Source of the DNA: JAYYZW01 sp965217605
Lineage (GTDB): Bacteria; Pseudomonadota; Gammaproteobacteria; Ga0077536
Direction: 5' to 3'
DNA length: 64,000 nucleotides
Assembly (NCBI GenBank): GCA_965217605.1
Contig: CBDCJB010000013.1
Location: forward strand, 1 to 64,000
The translations under genes were made by a program, and so were the position numbers. Below the pieces are notes generated by a model. That model did not search any database. It was not told the DNA's origin and was given only the letters and a program-made list of their open reading frames with translations. Numbering within the stretch: the first letter of the stretch is position 1; each line of letters begins with the position of its first letter. Below are positions 51,311-61,668 of the stretch, piece by piece.

Positions 51311-54300
51311 TTATTCCAGCTCTTCCAACAACGTCTTCGCTTCTTGCAGGTCCCTGGTATCAAAGCCTTCGGTAAACCAATTGTAAACGTTGGCAAGCAA
51401 TTCGTGGGCTTCCGCCTTCTTGTTCTGTCGATGCCATAGACAAGCGAGATTCTTGGTTGCACGGAGTTCCCAGGATTTTGCCTGCTGCTCGCGAGCCAAC
51501 TCTATCGCTCTAATGAAGCAGGCCTCCGCTTCCTCTTCAATATTGATTTGTGGGCCTACAGATTGAATCTCTAATGTCAGTTCCCCTTTTATCCGATGCA
51601 GTTCCGCCGAGTAGAAGTGTTCGTTACTCTGTTTTACGAAGAACAAGGCCTCGTCCACCGTCTCTACAGCTTGCTTAATCTGTCCTGCATGTCCATGAGC
51701 CTCGGCGAGCAAGGCGAGATACGACCGTCCCAGTTTTGCTCCTGTGGCCCGGACCGCATTCAGGCCCTCCCCTATCTGTGCCGTCCCCTCCTCTGACTGG
51801 CCTTGTGCGGCAAGTGCCCAACCGCGTAAGACAGTTCCCCACGCCAAGTAGAATGCGAATCCTTGCTCAGTACAAAGCGCTATAACCTCCTCCGCACGAT
51901 CCAGGGCGGCTTGTCGCTCCCCACGCGACTGATGGACGAAACCATCAAACGTCAAGGCATAGGCCACGCTAAAGAGGTGGCTGGACTTCTGAGCTAAGTT
52001 GATCGCCTGGTGACTTTTCTCGATAGCTCGGTCCGGGTAACCCAAACGCCACAAGGTCAGGCATAATTGAGACAAGCCACGCCTGGTTCTTGTCGATAGA
52101 CGGCAACATGAGCCTGATGTCGTTGAGGATCATAAAGGGAGGTCCCGGCTTCAAGGTGCTCCAGGGCGGAGGCAAACGCGCCCAGGTAGAACAAAGTGAA
52201 TCCCGTTGCGACGTGGGCCTCGAGCCGCAGACCGGAATCCTCTGCGCTCTCAGCCAGGTTGAGAAGTTGCTTCGTTATTTCGCGCGCTGCGTCGTATTCC
52301 GCACGCATATTACAAACCGACCAGAGCCCGTGCAGCACCGGGAAGAGGTGGGGTGTTTCCCCCACTTCCCCACACAATTCCCGCGCCCGGTTGTAGATCG
52401 GTTTCACCTCTGCAGAACCAAAGCCCTTTGTGACCGCAATTGGCCCGGCCAAAGCTACGTGCAAGGTAAGTTCACGCTGGCTGCGCTCGATGTTTTTCGG
52501 TAGTGTCTGGAGAATACCGAGGGCCTTCGTGAAGTGGCCAATCGCCTCCACATTGGCAGACCGTTGCACAGCATGCTCACCGGCTTGCTGCCAATAGGGA
52601 ATGGCCTGTTTACCGTGCCCGGCCTCCGTGAAGTGATGCGCCAGCAGTTCGGGCTCGGCTTTGACGGTTTCACCGAACTGTTCTTCTAGAGCCTCCGCGA
52701 TCCGGTTATGGATCCGTTGGCGATGGCTTTTTAAAAGGCTTTGGTAAGCGGTCTCCTGCACCAAGGTATGTTTGAACGTATACGTTGCATCCGGCGGGCT
52801 GCCATATCGATACAACAGTTCCGCATCGATTAACCGGGCTATCGCATCATCAAGTTCGGGATGATCCGCACGGGCCACCGCGTCAATTAAGCGGTAGCCG
52901 AATTCGCGGCCAATGCATGCACCAAGCTGCGCGATCTCCTTACCTGACTCGAGCCGGTCGATCCGCGCCATCAAGCTGTCCTGCAGCGTCGCCGGGAGCG
53001 CAATTGTCGATGCAGACGAATTCGTGCTCTGCCTACCTGCGGCAAGCCGCTCCAATGCGGTTTTGGTCATTTCCTCGACAAACAAGGGGATGCCGTCGGT
53101 CTTGGTTACGATTTGATCGAGAATCTCGTCAGGGAGTGCGTCGCCGCCAGTCACCTTAACTACCATTTCGGCGCGTTGGCGATGGGTGAGGCGATTGAGC
53201 GAGTGCGACGTCACATGCCCATAGCCATCCCACGGCGGTTCGAATTCAGGCCGGTACGTGACGATCAACAGGATGGCCTCGCCTTGAAACCGATTAATAG
53301 CAGTTCCCAGCAGGTCCAGCGTCGTCGGATCAACCCAGTGAACGTCCTCGAAGATCGTCAGGACAGGGGTGTGCTGGGCGAGCCCGGCTACTTGTTCGGC
53401 TAGAGCCTCGAAAGTTTTCTCTTTTTTCCGTTGAGGGCTCAGGTTCAAGGGCGAATAGCGCCCTGTCGGCAGCGACAACAAGTCCGCAAATAAGGGCGCC
53501 GCTTCGGATATATTTTTAGCCGCTTGCTTCAACAGAGCTTCAAGCTTGTCGAGCCGAGTATCCGCTGCATCGTCATGGGTAAAGCCAGCGGCACGTTCCA
53601 ACTGCTCGATAATCGGATAAAACGCGGTGTTGGTGTAATAGGGTGAGCATTGGTAGCGGAGTCGGATGTGGGGTTCATTGGTGAGCCGCCGCCGCAGCAC
53701 TTCGGTGATCCGACTTTTACCGATACCGGGCTCGCCCGATAGCAACACGACTTGACCCTCTCCGTGTCGAGCTTCGGTCCAACGTTCCAGGAGCAATGCG
53801 AGTTCGACGTCACGGCCGACGAACGGCGTCAGTCGACTCCCGGCCCGTGCTTCAAAGCGACCCTCAGCTGCGGACTCGCGTACCACGCTCCACGCTCGCA
53901 TCGGCTTTGCAATCCCCTTGAGCGCCGTCTCGCCGAGATCGTCATAATCGAAGGCGCCGCCGGCGAGTGCCTGTGTGGTGGGCGCAATAACGATCTGATC
54001 CGGTGCTGCGAGAGCCTGAAGACGCGCCGCGACGATCGGAGTCTCACCGACCGCTGCTTTGGGCACCGAGGCATCACCTGCACCAGTCTCGCCCACCACG
54101 ACGCGGCCTGTGGCAATACCGATCCGCACTTGCAATGGGTCAGGAGCATCAACGTTCCTGACGGCTTCGATGAGTTCCAGGCCCGCTCGCACCGCCCGGC
54201 CAGCGTCCTCCTCGTGAGCTTGGGGCCAGCCGAAATAAATCATCAGCCCGTCGCCTAGATACTGAGCAACGTGTCCTTCGTAACGTTCGACCACCGCGCC

Positions 54301-54687
54301 GGCAGCCTTCTGATAAGCCGCCATAAGCTCGCGAAGGTCCTCGGGGTCAAGTTGCTCCGACAAAGCGGTTGAACCGACAAGGTCGCAAAACATTATCGTG
54401 ATCTGGCGCCGTTCGGCATCAGGCGGATGAGTCTTGATCGCAGGCGTCGGTGGAGATTTTTCGGCGGATGACTGCGGCCCTTTACCCCTTGATTCCCCGT
54501 CGCCGGTCCAAACCAACATGGCGCCGTCTTTATCAGCGGCGACCTCTAAAACGCCGATCAGCTCTGCGGTCAAATCGTCCAGCGATGCATCGTCGAGCTC
54601 AAACTCCCGCTTGAGTGCACGATAGGAAATACGCTCTTTACGCCGCAGTAAATCGCTGGCCTAGTCAATGATTTCTGAAAATTTCAC
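51311..54687 (-). pseudogene. Adenylate/guanylate cyclase-AAA ATPase-TPR protein, broken
   Basis: An original gene of about 1,120 codons from GTG 54687 (reading MKFSEIID) carries TAG at codon 9 (54661-54663), where the family pattern suggests CAG. The remaining frame has a winged-helix-like start (RISYRALKREFELDD), a class III cyclase domain (FCDLVGSTALSEQLDPEDL), an AAA ATPase (Walker A GEPGIGKS, Walker B TIFEDVHWVDP) and TPR-like helices. Near 52060-52075 one base is missing, so the C-terminal TPR part (LTLWRLGYPDRAIEKSHQAI) continues in another frame to 51311. Two independent lesions argue for a decayed gene. An internal start at 54573 could still give an 838-residue product. Confidence 0.8.
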
Positions 54688-54860
54688 GACAGGATAACCA
54701 TACAGCGCGCTTGACCACGCCACCACCATTGGTCTTAAGCCGTATTATTTTTCGGGAATTAGCGTAGCGCTACGACCGCTTCAGAGGGGATTGCCGACAC
54801 GCTTCGACTCGGCGGTGCACCGCCATTACAGGACCCTGCACAATCCGAAGCCACCCGTCG

Positions 54861-55097
54861 TTACTCGGTCATTCCGGCCAGTCTCAGTCCTTCGTATAAA
54901 CGTTCGCGTAGTTTCAGATATTTTGGATTGTCGCTCAGCGATTCGGTACGCAATTGCGATATGCCGACGCCCGGCCGCAAAAGCTGGAACTCCTGTAGTG
55001 CCTCCCGAGCCTCCTCGCTCTTTCCGGCAAGCGCGCAAGCTGACGCGAGGGCAAAGCGTGGGAACGCTACATTAAGGGATGGGGTCGGACCAACTCA
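54861..55097 (-). pseudogene. C-terminal TPR remnant of a second cyclase-type protein
   Basis: A minus-strand frame without a start codon reads RFALASACALAGKSEEARE, then SDNPKYLKLRERLYEGLRL and a TAA stop at 54861. This is the usual C-terminal TPR tail of cyclase-TPR proteins. Upstream it runs into a TGA. It lies just before the broken cyclase gene on the same strand, so it may be the end of a lost tandem paralogue. Confidence 0.5.
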
Positions 55098-55464
55098 GCC
55101 GTTTGATTTGATGACGGATTTCCCTCAGCTACCGGCATCGAAGAGGCTTACGTGCGTGTCACGTATCGTCCGTTGGCAGCGCAGGAGGTTCGTTGATGGC
55201 CAGCAAAAGAGCCAATGACCATCCGATTAAAAGACCGCGATGCGGGTGTCGGAGCCACGAAGACTCCTTCACGCCGCATCGCAGATCTGAAAGGGCGACG
55301 TCCGGTTTGCAATCATGAGTTTCCCCCGCCAAGCGGCGTTTGATTGAGCAGATGACCGCAAACGCGGGGATGACGATATACCCCGGGATGTGAAAGCGGT
55401 GTCACGAAATTCTCAACATTTTGTGAAGGCCGTGCACAGATAACAGCTTGGGCGGGAAGCGCCT
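55098..55464. other. Region without a supported gene
   Basis: About 370 bases between the TPR remnant and the IS1380 end. No frame is convincing on either strand; it is probably degraded sequence left by the lost paralogue and by IS activity. Confidence 0.4.
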
Positions 55465-57081
55465 AGCCCGGATATTTCATAAAAAAAGAGGGCAAGCCCT
55501 TTCTAATCCGTTATAATTCAGTTAGTTAGGCTGAAAACGGAAAGGACTCGCCCGTGACAGAATGTACCCAGACTGCGCTGCAATTTCCAGGCTTTTCTCG
55601 CCGCAAGATCGACGTCTCATTCAACGCCGGTGACATCACTTCCAACGGTGGGGTGCAGTTGCTGCGCTGGGCCGATGAACGGACCGGGTTGATCAAGGCC
55701 GCGGCACGGGCCATTGGGGATTCGCGCCGGAGAAAGAGCTGCACCCACGCTCTGGAGTCGCTGGTCCGACAGCGGGTCTATGGCCTTTCCCTGGGCTATG
55801 AGGACCTCAACGACCACGAGGCATTGCGCGCGGACTTGGCTCTGCAGACGGCGCTTTCCCGGGATGCGTCGCTGGCGAGCCCGTCGACGTTGTGCCGACT
55901 GGAGAACCGCGCGAACCGGAACACCGCGGTGGCCCTGCACAAGGGACTCATTGATAACTTTATCGCCGCTTACAAACAAGCGCCCCGACGACTGATACGC
56001 GATGTGGATGCCACCGACGATCGGGTGCAGGGTGATCAAGCGGGCCGCTTCTTCCACGGCGACTACGACCACGACTGCTGTCTGCCCTTGTACGTGTTCT
56101 GTGGCGATCAACGGTTGGTCAGTTATCTGCGTTCGAGCAAGATCGACGGCGCAAAACACAGTGGGGCGATCTTGGCGCTGTTGATCAAACGGTTGCGCCA
56201 GGCGTGGCCGAAGGTCGAGATCCTGGTGCGCGCCGATGCCGGCTTTTGCCGCTGGCGGATGCTGCGCTGGTTCGATCGCCACGGCGTGGATTACGTCATG
56301 GGTATCGCGAAAAACCCGCGTTTGCACGATCAATCGTTAGCGTTGCGCACGTTGGCTCAGTGGCGGTATTGGATGATGGGTGAGAAGCAGCGCCTGTTCA
56401 GCGAGGTCCGTTACGCCGCACCGACTTGGGATACCCCGCGACGGGTGATCGTCAAGGCCGAGCACAGCGCCCGCGGCAGCAATCCCCGCTTCGTGGTGAC
56501 CCACCTCACCGGCAAGGCCCAACGCATCTACGACCGCCTCTACTGCGCCCGCGGCGAGATGGAGAACCGGATCAAGGAGCAGCAGTTGGGCCTGTTTGCC
56601 GATCGCACCAGTTGCCACACCTGGTGGGCCAATCAGTTCCGGCTGTTGCTCTCAAGCTTGGCTTACACGCTGTTGGAGACGATCCGCCGGGTGGCACTAC
56701 ACGCAACGGCACGGGCTCGCGCGCAAGGCGGCACGCTGCGCCTGAAACTATTACGCATCGGCGCCATCGTCTTGCGCAATACCAGGCGCATCCGACTGTT
56801 GCTCTCCAGTGCTTACCCCCATCGAGAACTGTTCTGCCTGGTGGCCGCTCGCCTCAAGCCGGGATAGTCGTCCCAACGCCAGTCGCCTCGTGTGCGATTC
56901 CTTGTGAGTCGGGGTGTCGCTCGCCTCCGAAACGACTCGTGCATCGCAATCGGCGATAAATCCACCAGTGGCGCGCCGAAACGTCGCGCTCAAGCGCCGC
57001 TTCGTGCCACCACCAACGAATTCCGACCCATGATCGACCAACTCCACGCACAATCTCACTGCTCATGCAATATCCGGGCTA
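55465..57081 (+). mobile_element. IS1380-family insertion sequence
   Basis: A 1,617-bp element with matching ends: TAGCCCGGATATTTCAT at the left and TAGCCCGGATATTGCAT read inward at the right. It holds one transposase gene and a non-coding tail (56868-57064). The right end supplies the stop codon of the histidine kinase. No clear target duplication was found. Confidence 0.85.
55554..56867 (+). CDS. IS1380-family transposase
   Basis: A 437-residue DDE transposase from GTG 55554 behind AAAGGA. IS1380 marks include SNGGVQLLRWADERTGL near the start, DVDATDDRVQGDQ (first Asp region), LVRADAGFCRWRMLRWF and the CARGEMENRIKEQQLGLFAD block with the catalytic Glu. It appears complete and potentially active. 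Confidence 0.92.
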   Translation: MTECTQTALQFPGFSRRKIDVSFNAGDITSNGGVQLLRWADERTGLIKAAARAIGDSRRRKSCTHALESLVRQRVYGLSLGYEDLNDHEALRADLALQTALSRDASLASPSTLCRLENRANRNTAVALHKGLIDNFIAAYKQAPRRLIRDVDATDDRVQGDQAGRFFHGDYDHDCCLPLYVFCGDQRLVSYLRSSKIDGAKHSGAILALLIKRLRQAWPKVEILVRADAGFCRWRMLRWFDRHGVDYVMGIAKNPRLHDQSLALRTLAQWRYWMMGEKQRLFSEVRYAAPTWDTPRRVIVKAEHSARGSNPRFVVTHLTGKAQRIYDRLYCARGEMENRIKEQQLGLFADRTSCHTWWANQFRLLLSSLAYTLLETIRRVALHATARARAQGGTLRLKLLRIGAIVLRNTRRIRLLLSSAYPHRELFCLVAARLKPG

Positions 57082-58413
57082 ACCCGTGGTCGCGACCCGG
57101 GCGGCCGGTTCTCCCGGCGTAAGTTCACGCGCCAACGGCATCGCGATCACGACTCGCGTACCGCGATCCGGCTCGCTTTCGATCTGAATGTCCCATCCGA
57201 TGCGATCCGTGATGCGTTTGACGAGGCTCATTCCGATTCCGTAGCCGCTACCGCGCGCGTTTGACGCCCTGAAATATCGCGTGAACACGCGGCCCAAATG
57301 TTCTTCGTTCATGCCAATACCGCTATCCTCGATGCTGATACCGGTAGCGTTAACGGTCACCGTCACGGTGCCCTCATCGGTATAAGCACAGGCATTGCGG
57401 ATCAAGTTCCCGAACACGATACCCGCGACCTTGGGCGGCGCCTCGGTTACTAAGCGGACGTTCTCGATCATTTCGAGGCGCAGCTGGCGGTCCTGATAGA
57501 TCATCCGACAACGCGAGAGCTCGTGTTGAATAACATCGTTGATCGACACGCGTTCATGAGCGACCGCGCCCTCGTAATCCCGCGCCAGCACGAGCAAGGC
57601 CTCGGTCAATTCCTCCATGTCTTGTGCCGCGCGTTGAATTTTTTCGACCATATCGCGCACGCCGTCGTCCAGAGGACGGCGGTTGAGTAGCGTGTCGCTC
57701 GCCATTCGAATGACCGTAAGCGGGCTGCGCAGTTCGTGGCTCGCTTCGCGGGTAAACGTTCGTTCTCGTTCCACGAATTGATCGACCCGCCCCATGAGAT
57801 TGTGCAGCGCCTTGGTCAAGGTCTGGATCTCGGCGTCGACGCCTTTGCCTTCGTGCGCGCCTTCGAATGCGGCCAGATCCGGCATTTCCACATCGAGATC
57901 GTGCACCATACGCGACAGGCGAATAACCGGAGACACGGCGCGCCGCGCGATCAGATAGGCCGCCCATGCAGACGAATAGAGTACCACCAACATCAAGGCC
58001 AACGGTGCGATCCCAAAATAAGTCGCCAACTGCTGGACGTTATTGGCATCGAAGACGAGATACAAACGCTCACCCTGCTGTTCGCTGACGTGCACCACGC
58101 CTTCGACAACCGGCGTGACGAGGTCGTGGATACCCAGGGAAAGGCCCTTGAACTCCTGAGGCGTTTCGGGCGCATCACGTTCGAATACATAGCCGATCAA
58201 GGAGTTGGTATTAGGTGCGGGCGTTTCCTGCCTGATGTTGCGCCGCGACCAGAAATAATCCGCTTCACGTTCCAGCGCTGAGACGATGAGGATCTCCCGG
58301 ATCGCGAATTCAGCAAGGTACACGCCGGCAAAGGCAACCGCGCTGATCAATACAATTTGCAACACGAACGCGCGCCACAGGCGCGTGTCCAAGCGGTGCT
58401 TGCGATCAACCAT
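57079..58413 (-). CDS. Sensor histidine kinase
   Basis: A 444-residue membrane kinase. TM1 (about residues 14-35), a periplasmic sensor of about 110 residues, TM2 (about 133-155), a HAMP-like linker, HisKA with the phospho-His in REASHELRSPLTVIRMA (about residue 222), and HATPase_c with GNLIRNACAY, DSGIGM and GYGIGMSLV. The stop codon TAG is the first triplet of the IS1380 end, so a few C-terminal residues may have been changed. The start overlaps the response regulator stop by eight bases. Confidence 0.9.
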   Translation of the reverse strand: MVDRKHRLDTRLWRAFVLQIVLISAVAFAGVYLAEFAIREILIVSALEREADYFWSRRNIRQETPAPNTNSLIGYVFERDAPETPQEFKGLSLGIHDLVTPVVEGVVHVSEQQGERLYLVFDANNVQQLATYFGIAPLALMLVVLYSSAWAAYLIARRAVSPVIRLSRMVHDLDVEMPDLAAFEGAHEGKGVDAEIQTLTKALHNLMGRVDQFVERERTFTREASHELRSPLTVIRMASDTLLNRRPLDDGVRDMVEKIQRAAQDMEELTEALLVLARDYEGAVAHERVSINDVIQHELSRCRMIYQDRQLRLEMIENVRLVTEAPPKVAGIVFGNLIRNACAYTDEGTVTVTVNATGISIEDSGIGMNEEHLGRVFTRYFRASNARGSGYGIGMSLVKRITDRIGWDIQIESEPDRGTRVVIAMPLARELTPGEPAARVATTG

Positions 58414-59089
58414 CGATGGCGAGGCGGAAGCCGGCGCTGTGTACCGTGTGGATCATGCGGCGTTGAAAGGGTTTGTCGACGGCCTTGCGAAGGTTATACA
58501 TATGACTGCGCAGTGCATCGCTGTCGGGCGGAAGATCATCCCAAATCGCGCGCTCAATCGTCTGTCGCTCGACGACTTTCGGCGATTGTTGCATGAGTTC
58601 CTTGAGGATCTTCATCCCGATCGGCGTAACCATGATCTCGCGCCCTTCGCGCATGACTTTCAAGGTCTGCAGATCGAGTATCAAATCGCCAACTCGCAGT
58701 ACCTCACCGGCAACCTCGCCCCGGCTGCGCCGAATCAATGAACGCAAGCGGGCTACTAATTCCTTGAGGTCAAACGGCTTGATTAGATAATCGTCGGCAC
58801 CACTGTCGAAGCCGGCAAGTTTGTCTTCCAGGGTATCGCGCGCCGTCAACATCAATACCGGTGCATCGATGCGCGCATCGCCGCGCAAGCGTCGGCACAC
58901 ATCTAGGCCGTCGATTCCCGGCAGCATCAGATCCAGCACGACCGCGTCGTAATCGTTCTGCACGCCGAGATGTAAACCGGTCACGCCATCTGCCGCGTAA
59001 TCGACGTTGTACCCCTGCGCTTCGAGATACTCGAAAACCATCTCCGCGATATCGCGATGGTCTTCAATCAGTAGTATGTCCCCGCTCAT
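58406..59089 (-). CDS. OmpR-family response regulator
   Basis: A 227-residue regulator from ATG 59089 (ATG 59095 also possible). Receiver domain at residues 1-120 with phospho-acceptor Asp53 (AVVLDLMLPGIDG), acidic pair in LIEDHRD and Lys in LIKPFD. A winged-helix Trans_reg_C domain follows at about 128-225. It is the partner of the overlapping histidine kinase. The signal and targets are unknown. Confidence 0.92.
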   Translation of the reverse strand: MSGDILLIEDHRDIAEMVFEYLEAQGYNVDYAADGVTGLHLGVQNDYDAVVLDLMLPGIDGLDVCRRLRGDARIDAPVLMLTARDTLEDKLAGFDSGADDYLIKPFDLKELVARLRSLIRRSRGEVAGEVLRVGDLILDLQTLKVMREGREIMVTPIGMKILKELMQQSPKVVERQTIERAIWDDLPPDSDALRSHMYNLRKAVDKPFQRRMIHTVHSAGFRLAIDG

Positions 59090-59398
59090 CGACATGTAGA
59101 AAAGCCCGCTGATACAACGATTTCGCTGAGGCCGCGCTACCGAAGGCCCTGCGGATAGGACTTTATACACCTGCATTGGTTCGCAGCCAACGGCGCAGGC
59201 TTGGCCGAACAGCGTGGCCGATGTCAACCAATTCGGGATACATGCGTTGGATCCGGTAATCCGTCGCAAGTTGAGATGTAAATTATTGTTGAGCGAAACG
59301 GCGCGTGATCGCTGTCACAACATGGCCTTTCGTGATTACCCAAACTTCTCTGCCCGATTTCTCCAGTGCAACAACATAAAACTATCAGGTACCCACGC
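59090..59398. other. Divergent intergenic region, two-component system / FecR
   Basis: About 310 bases without a supported gene. It must contain the promoters of the response regulator operon and of the divergent FecR-like gene. I see no strong palindrome or terminator in it. Confidence 0.4.
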
Positions 59399-60628
59399 AT
59401 GCCGGCTTCGACCATCACCGACTACCTTTTCATACTTCTATTGGCACTTTTTTCTATCGGCGCTTGCGCCGATGACAGCGCTGCGATGGTCAAGATCGTC
59501 GTCGGTAATGCATGGTCGGAGTCACCAACCGGCGAGCGTTTCGCCATCAGCGAAGGGCAGCGAATCGCGCCCGGCGCGACGCTCGTGACTGAGAACGGCA
59601 TCATCCAACTCCGGTTTCGAGACGGCGGTTTCATGGTCGTGCAGAAAAACACCCGCTTTCGCATTGACAAATTCAGCTATAGCGGTAAAGAAGACGGCAC
59701 CGAGTGGGCGGTCTTCAATCTCATCAAAGGCGGGCTACGCGCCATCAGTGGAACCATCGGACACGCACGCGCGAAACGCTACGGAGTGCGCACCGCTTAC
59801 GGCACGATCGGCATTCGAGGTGCGGCGTATAAGCTTTTGGTCTGCGAGACGGAATGTAAGCGTGGTGAACAACGAACATACGCGCAGGGCATGCATGCGG
59901 AAACGAACGAAGGAACGATTTTCATTGAGAACACCGCCGGAATATTCGACGTTCCAGCCGGAAAATCAGCGTTTGTCAAAGATGCGGTCACCCTCCCCGT
60001 ATTTTCCACGTTCTCGCCGAACTTCGTGCAACATGACTCGCTCCCGGCAAATAAAGATTCGCTAGCCGACGAGCCGGTCGACGGAGCGTCTGACAATGGC
60101 GAGGCGAAGCGCGTCAATGTAGCCGTTCGCGTGGATTCCAAACCCCATGGCGACGCCCGGATCATGCCGCTGAAAACTGCGACAAAACGTATCGACGCAG
60201 GCACGAATTCCCCTGGCGTTCAGATCTTGTCCCGGCCCGGGCAACCGCTCATCGTCGGTATGAAAGCGGATATGACCAGGTCCTTGATCCAGGCTACTGC
60301 GGCCATCAACGGCGACGTTCTGGCGCCCATCGTAGCGCTCGATGTACCCGCTTTGTCGATGCGTCCCGTCAATGATCGGGATGCGGTGAATTCGATTCTC
60401 CGCAACGCGCCAACCGAACCTGTGGCAAGACACCGCGTGAACGTGCTACCGCGCGTGATGCCCCACCCGCAGATAGCGACCATACGGGGCGCACCGCTCG
60501 CGCGCTTAGCGCATGGCGTCGGGCTTGCCCACAGCGCAGCAAAAGCTAAGGTTATTTTGCAGAACGTCGGAGCCATTGCAGCAGTTAAAGCGGCCACTGC
60601 TTCGATCCCAAACGGGATCGCTAAGTGA
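59399..60628 (+). CDS. FecR-domain protein, exported
   Basis: A 409-residue exported protein from ATG 59399. The signal sequence ends FSIGAC-ADD and could be a lipoprotein type. The FecR domain occupies about residues 30-165 (GNAWSESPTGERFAISEGQR; TAYGTIGIRGAAYKL, then a Cys pair ETECKRG). The C-terminal 200 residues are a variable, Ala/Pro-rich region without recognised domain. It is divergent from a two-component system and has no ECF sigma partner. It may be regulated by the adjacent response regulator. Confidence 0.75.
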   Translation: MPASTITDYLFILLLALFSIGACADDSAAMVKIVVGNAWSESPTGERFAISEGQRIAPGATLVTENGIIQLRFRDGGFMVVQKNTRFRIDKFSYSGKEDGTEWAVFNLIKGGLRAISGTIGHARAKRYGVRTAYGTIGIRGAAYKLLVCETECKRGEQRTYAQGMHAETNEGTIFIENTAGIFDVPAGKSAFVKDAVTLPVFSTFSPNFVQHDSLPANKDSLADEPVDGASDNGEAKRVNVAVRVDSKPHGDARIMPLKTATKRIDAGTNSPGVQILSRPGQPLIVGMKADMTRSLIQATAAINGDVLAPIVALDVPALSMRPVNDRDAVNSILRNAPTEPVARHRVNVLPRVMPHPQIATIRGAPLARLAHGVGLAHSAAKAKVILQNVGAIAAVKAATASIPNGIAK

Positions 60629-60659
60629 TGCGACTATTGTGGCGTGCAATCGAACCGCG

Positions 60660-61577
60660 TTAGCGCATGAACACGCCGAGTAGCAGGGTCGCGACGACGC
60701 TTGAAACGACCGTTGAGACGACGATGGTCTTGGACACCGTTTCCTCGTGTATGCCGTAGCGGCCGGCGAAGATGAACGCATTGATCCCGGTTGGCATGGC
60801 CGCCAACAAAACCGCGACATAGAGCCACTGGCGCTCGACACCGAGGAGCATGCAGCCGAGCCAAACGCAGGCCGGATAGGCGAGATTCTTTACAACGATC
60901 AATTGCGCGACGTTGCCGTAGCCGCCCCGGAGTTCGTATTGCGCGAGACTGATACCCAGCGCCACCAGCGCGCAACCCGGGCCCGCCGCACCGAGCAACT
61001 CGAGCATCCGATCGAGCCCGGCGGGCACAGTGCGGCCTGTGATATTGGCGGCGATGCCAAGCAGGAGGCTCAGAATTACGGGATTTACGGCGAGTCTCAC
61101 CATGCCGTGCCATTGGAAGCCACCCGCGCTTCGGCCTTCGATCGTATAGGTCACGAGCGGAAACAGGAGCGTGGCTTGCGTCGCCAATAGTATGAACATC
61201 GGCACGCTGCCTGCCGGTCCGAACGCCGCCAGCGTTAACGGATAACCCAGCATGACCATGTTCGAATAGCTTGCCGCCATGCCCGCAATGCCTTCCTCGC
61301 GACGCTGCCAGCCGAAGCGGCGTCGCGCCATCCACATGGCGAGCATAAAACTCGCGAGCGCCGGCCCATAGAATGCCAGGAGAAAGGGCCACGGGATCTG
61401 CGCTGGCAGATCGGCGCTTGCGAGGTTTCTGAACAACATCGCAGGAATGGCCAGAAAATACATGAAATGTACGAGCGCCGTGCCGACATCGGCGCTGAAC
61501 ATACGCCACTTGGCTAATGCATAGCCCAACACGACCGTGCCAAACACCGGTACGACGACACCCGCGACGGCGTTCAT
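60660..61577 (-). CDS. AEC-family (auxin efflux carrier-type) transporter
   Basis: A 305-residue inner-membrane protein with about ten helices, in two repeats of five. The family signature lies in the first repeat (YFLAIPAMLFRNLA) and the second (VPAGLDRMLELLGAAGPGCALVALG). AEC carriers export organic acids such as malate or malonate; the substrate is not predictable. It lies downstream of the LLM gene, separated by a strong terminator. Confidence 0.88.
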   Translation of the reverse strand: MNAVAGVVVPVFGTVVLGYALAKWRMFSADVGTALVHFMYFLAIPAMLFRNLASADLPAQIPWPFLLAFYGPALASFMLAMWMARRRFGWQRREEGIAGMAASYSNMVMLGYPLTLAAFGPAGSVPMFILLATQATLLFPLVTYTIEGRSAGGFQWHGMVRLAVNPVILSLLLGIAANITGRTVPAGLDRMLELLGAAGPGCALVALGISLAQYELRGGYGNVAQLIVVKNLAYPACVWLGCMLLGVERQWLYVAVLLAAMPTGINAFIFAGRYGIHEETVSKTIVVSTVVSSVVATLLLGVFMR

Positions 61578-61605
61578 CTCATGCAGCGCGACCGTTCAAC
61601 ACCGA

Positions 61606-61645
61606 CACATAAAAAACCCGGCGAAAGCCTAAGCTGTCGCCGGGT
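61606..61645 (-). terminator. Rho-independent terminator of the LLM gene
   Basis: On the minus strand, ACCCGGCGA is paired with TCGCCGGGT around a 12-base loop and followed by TTTTTT. It lies about 24 bases beyond the stop at 61669 and insulates the AEC gene. Confidence 0.85.
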
Positions 61646-61668
61646 GTTTAGGACGCGTGAAGCTCGAA

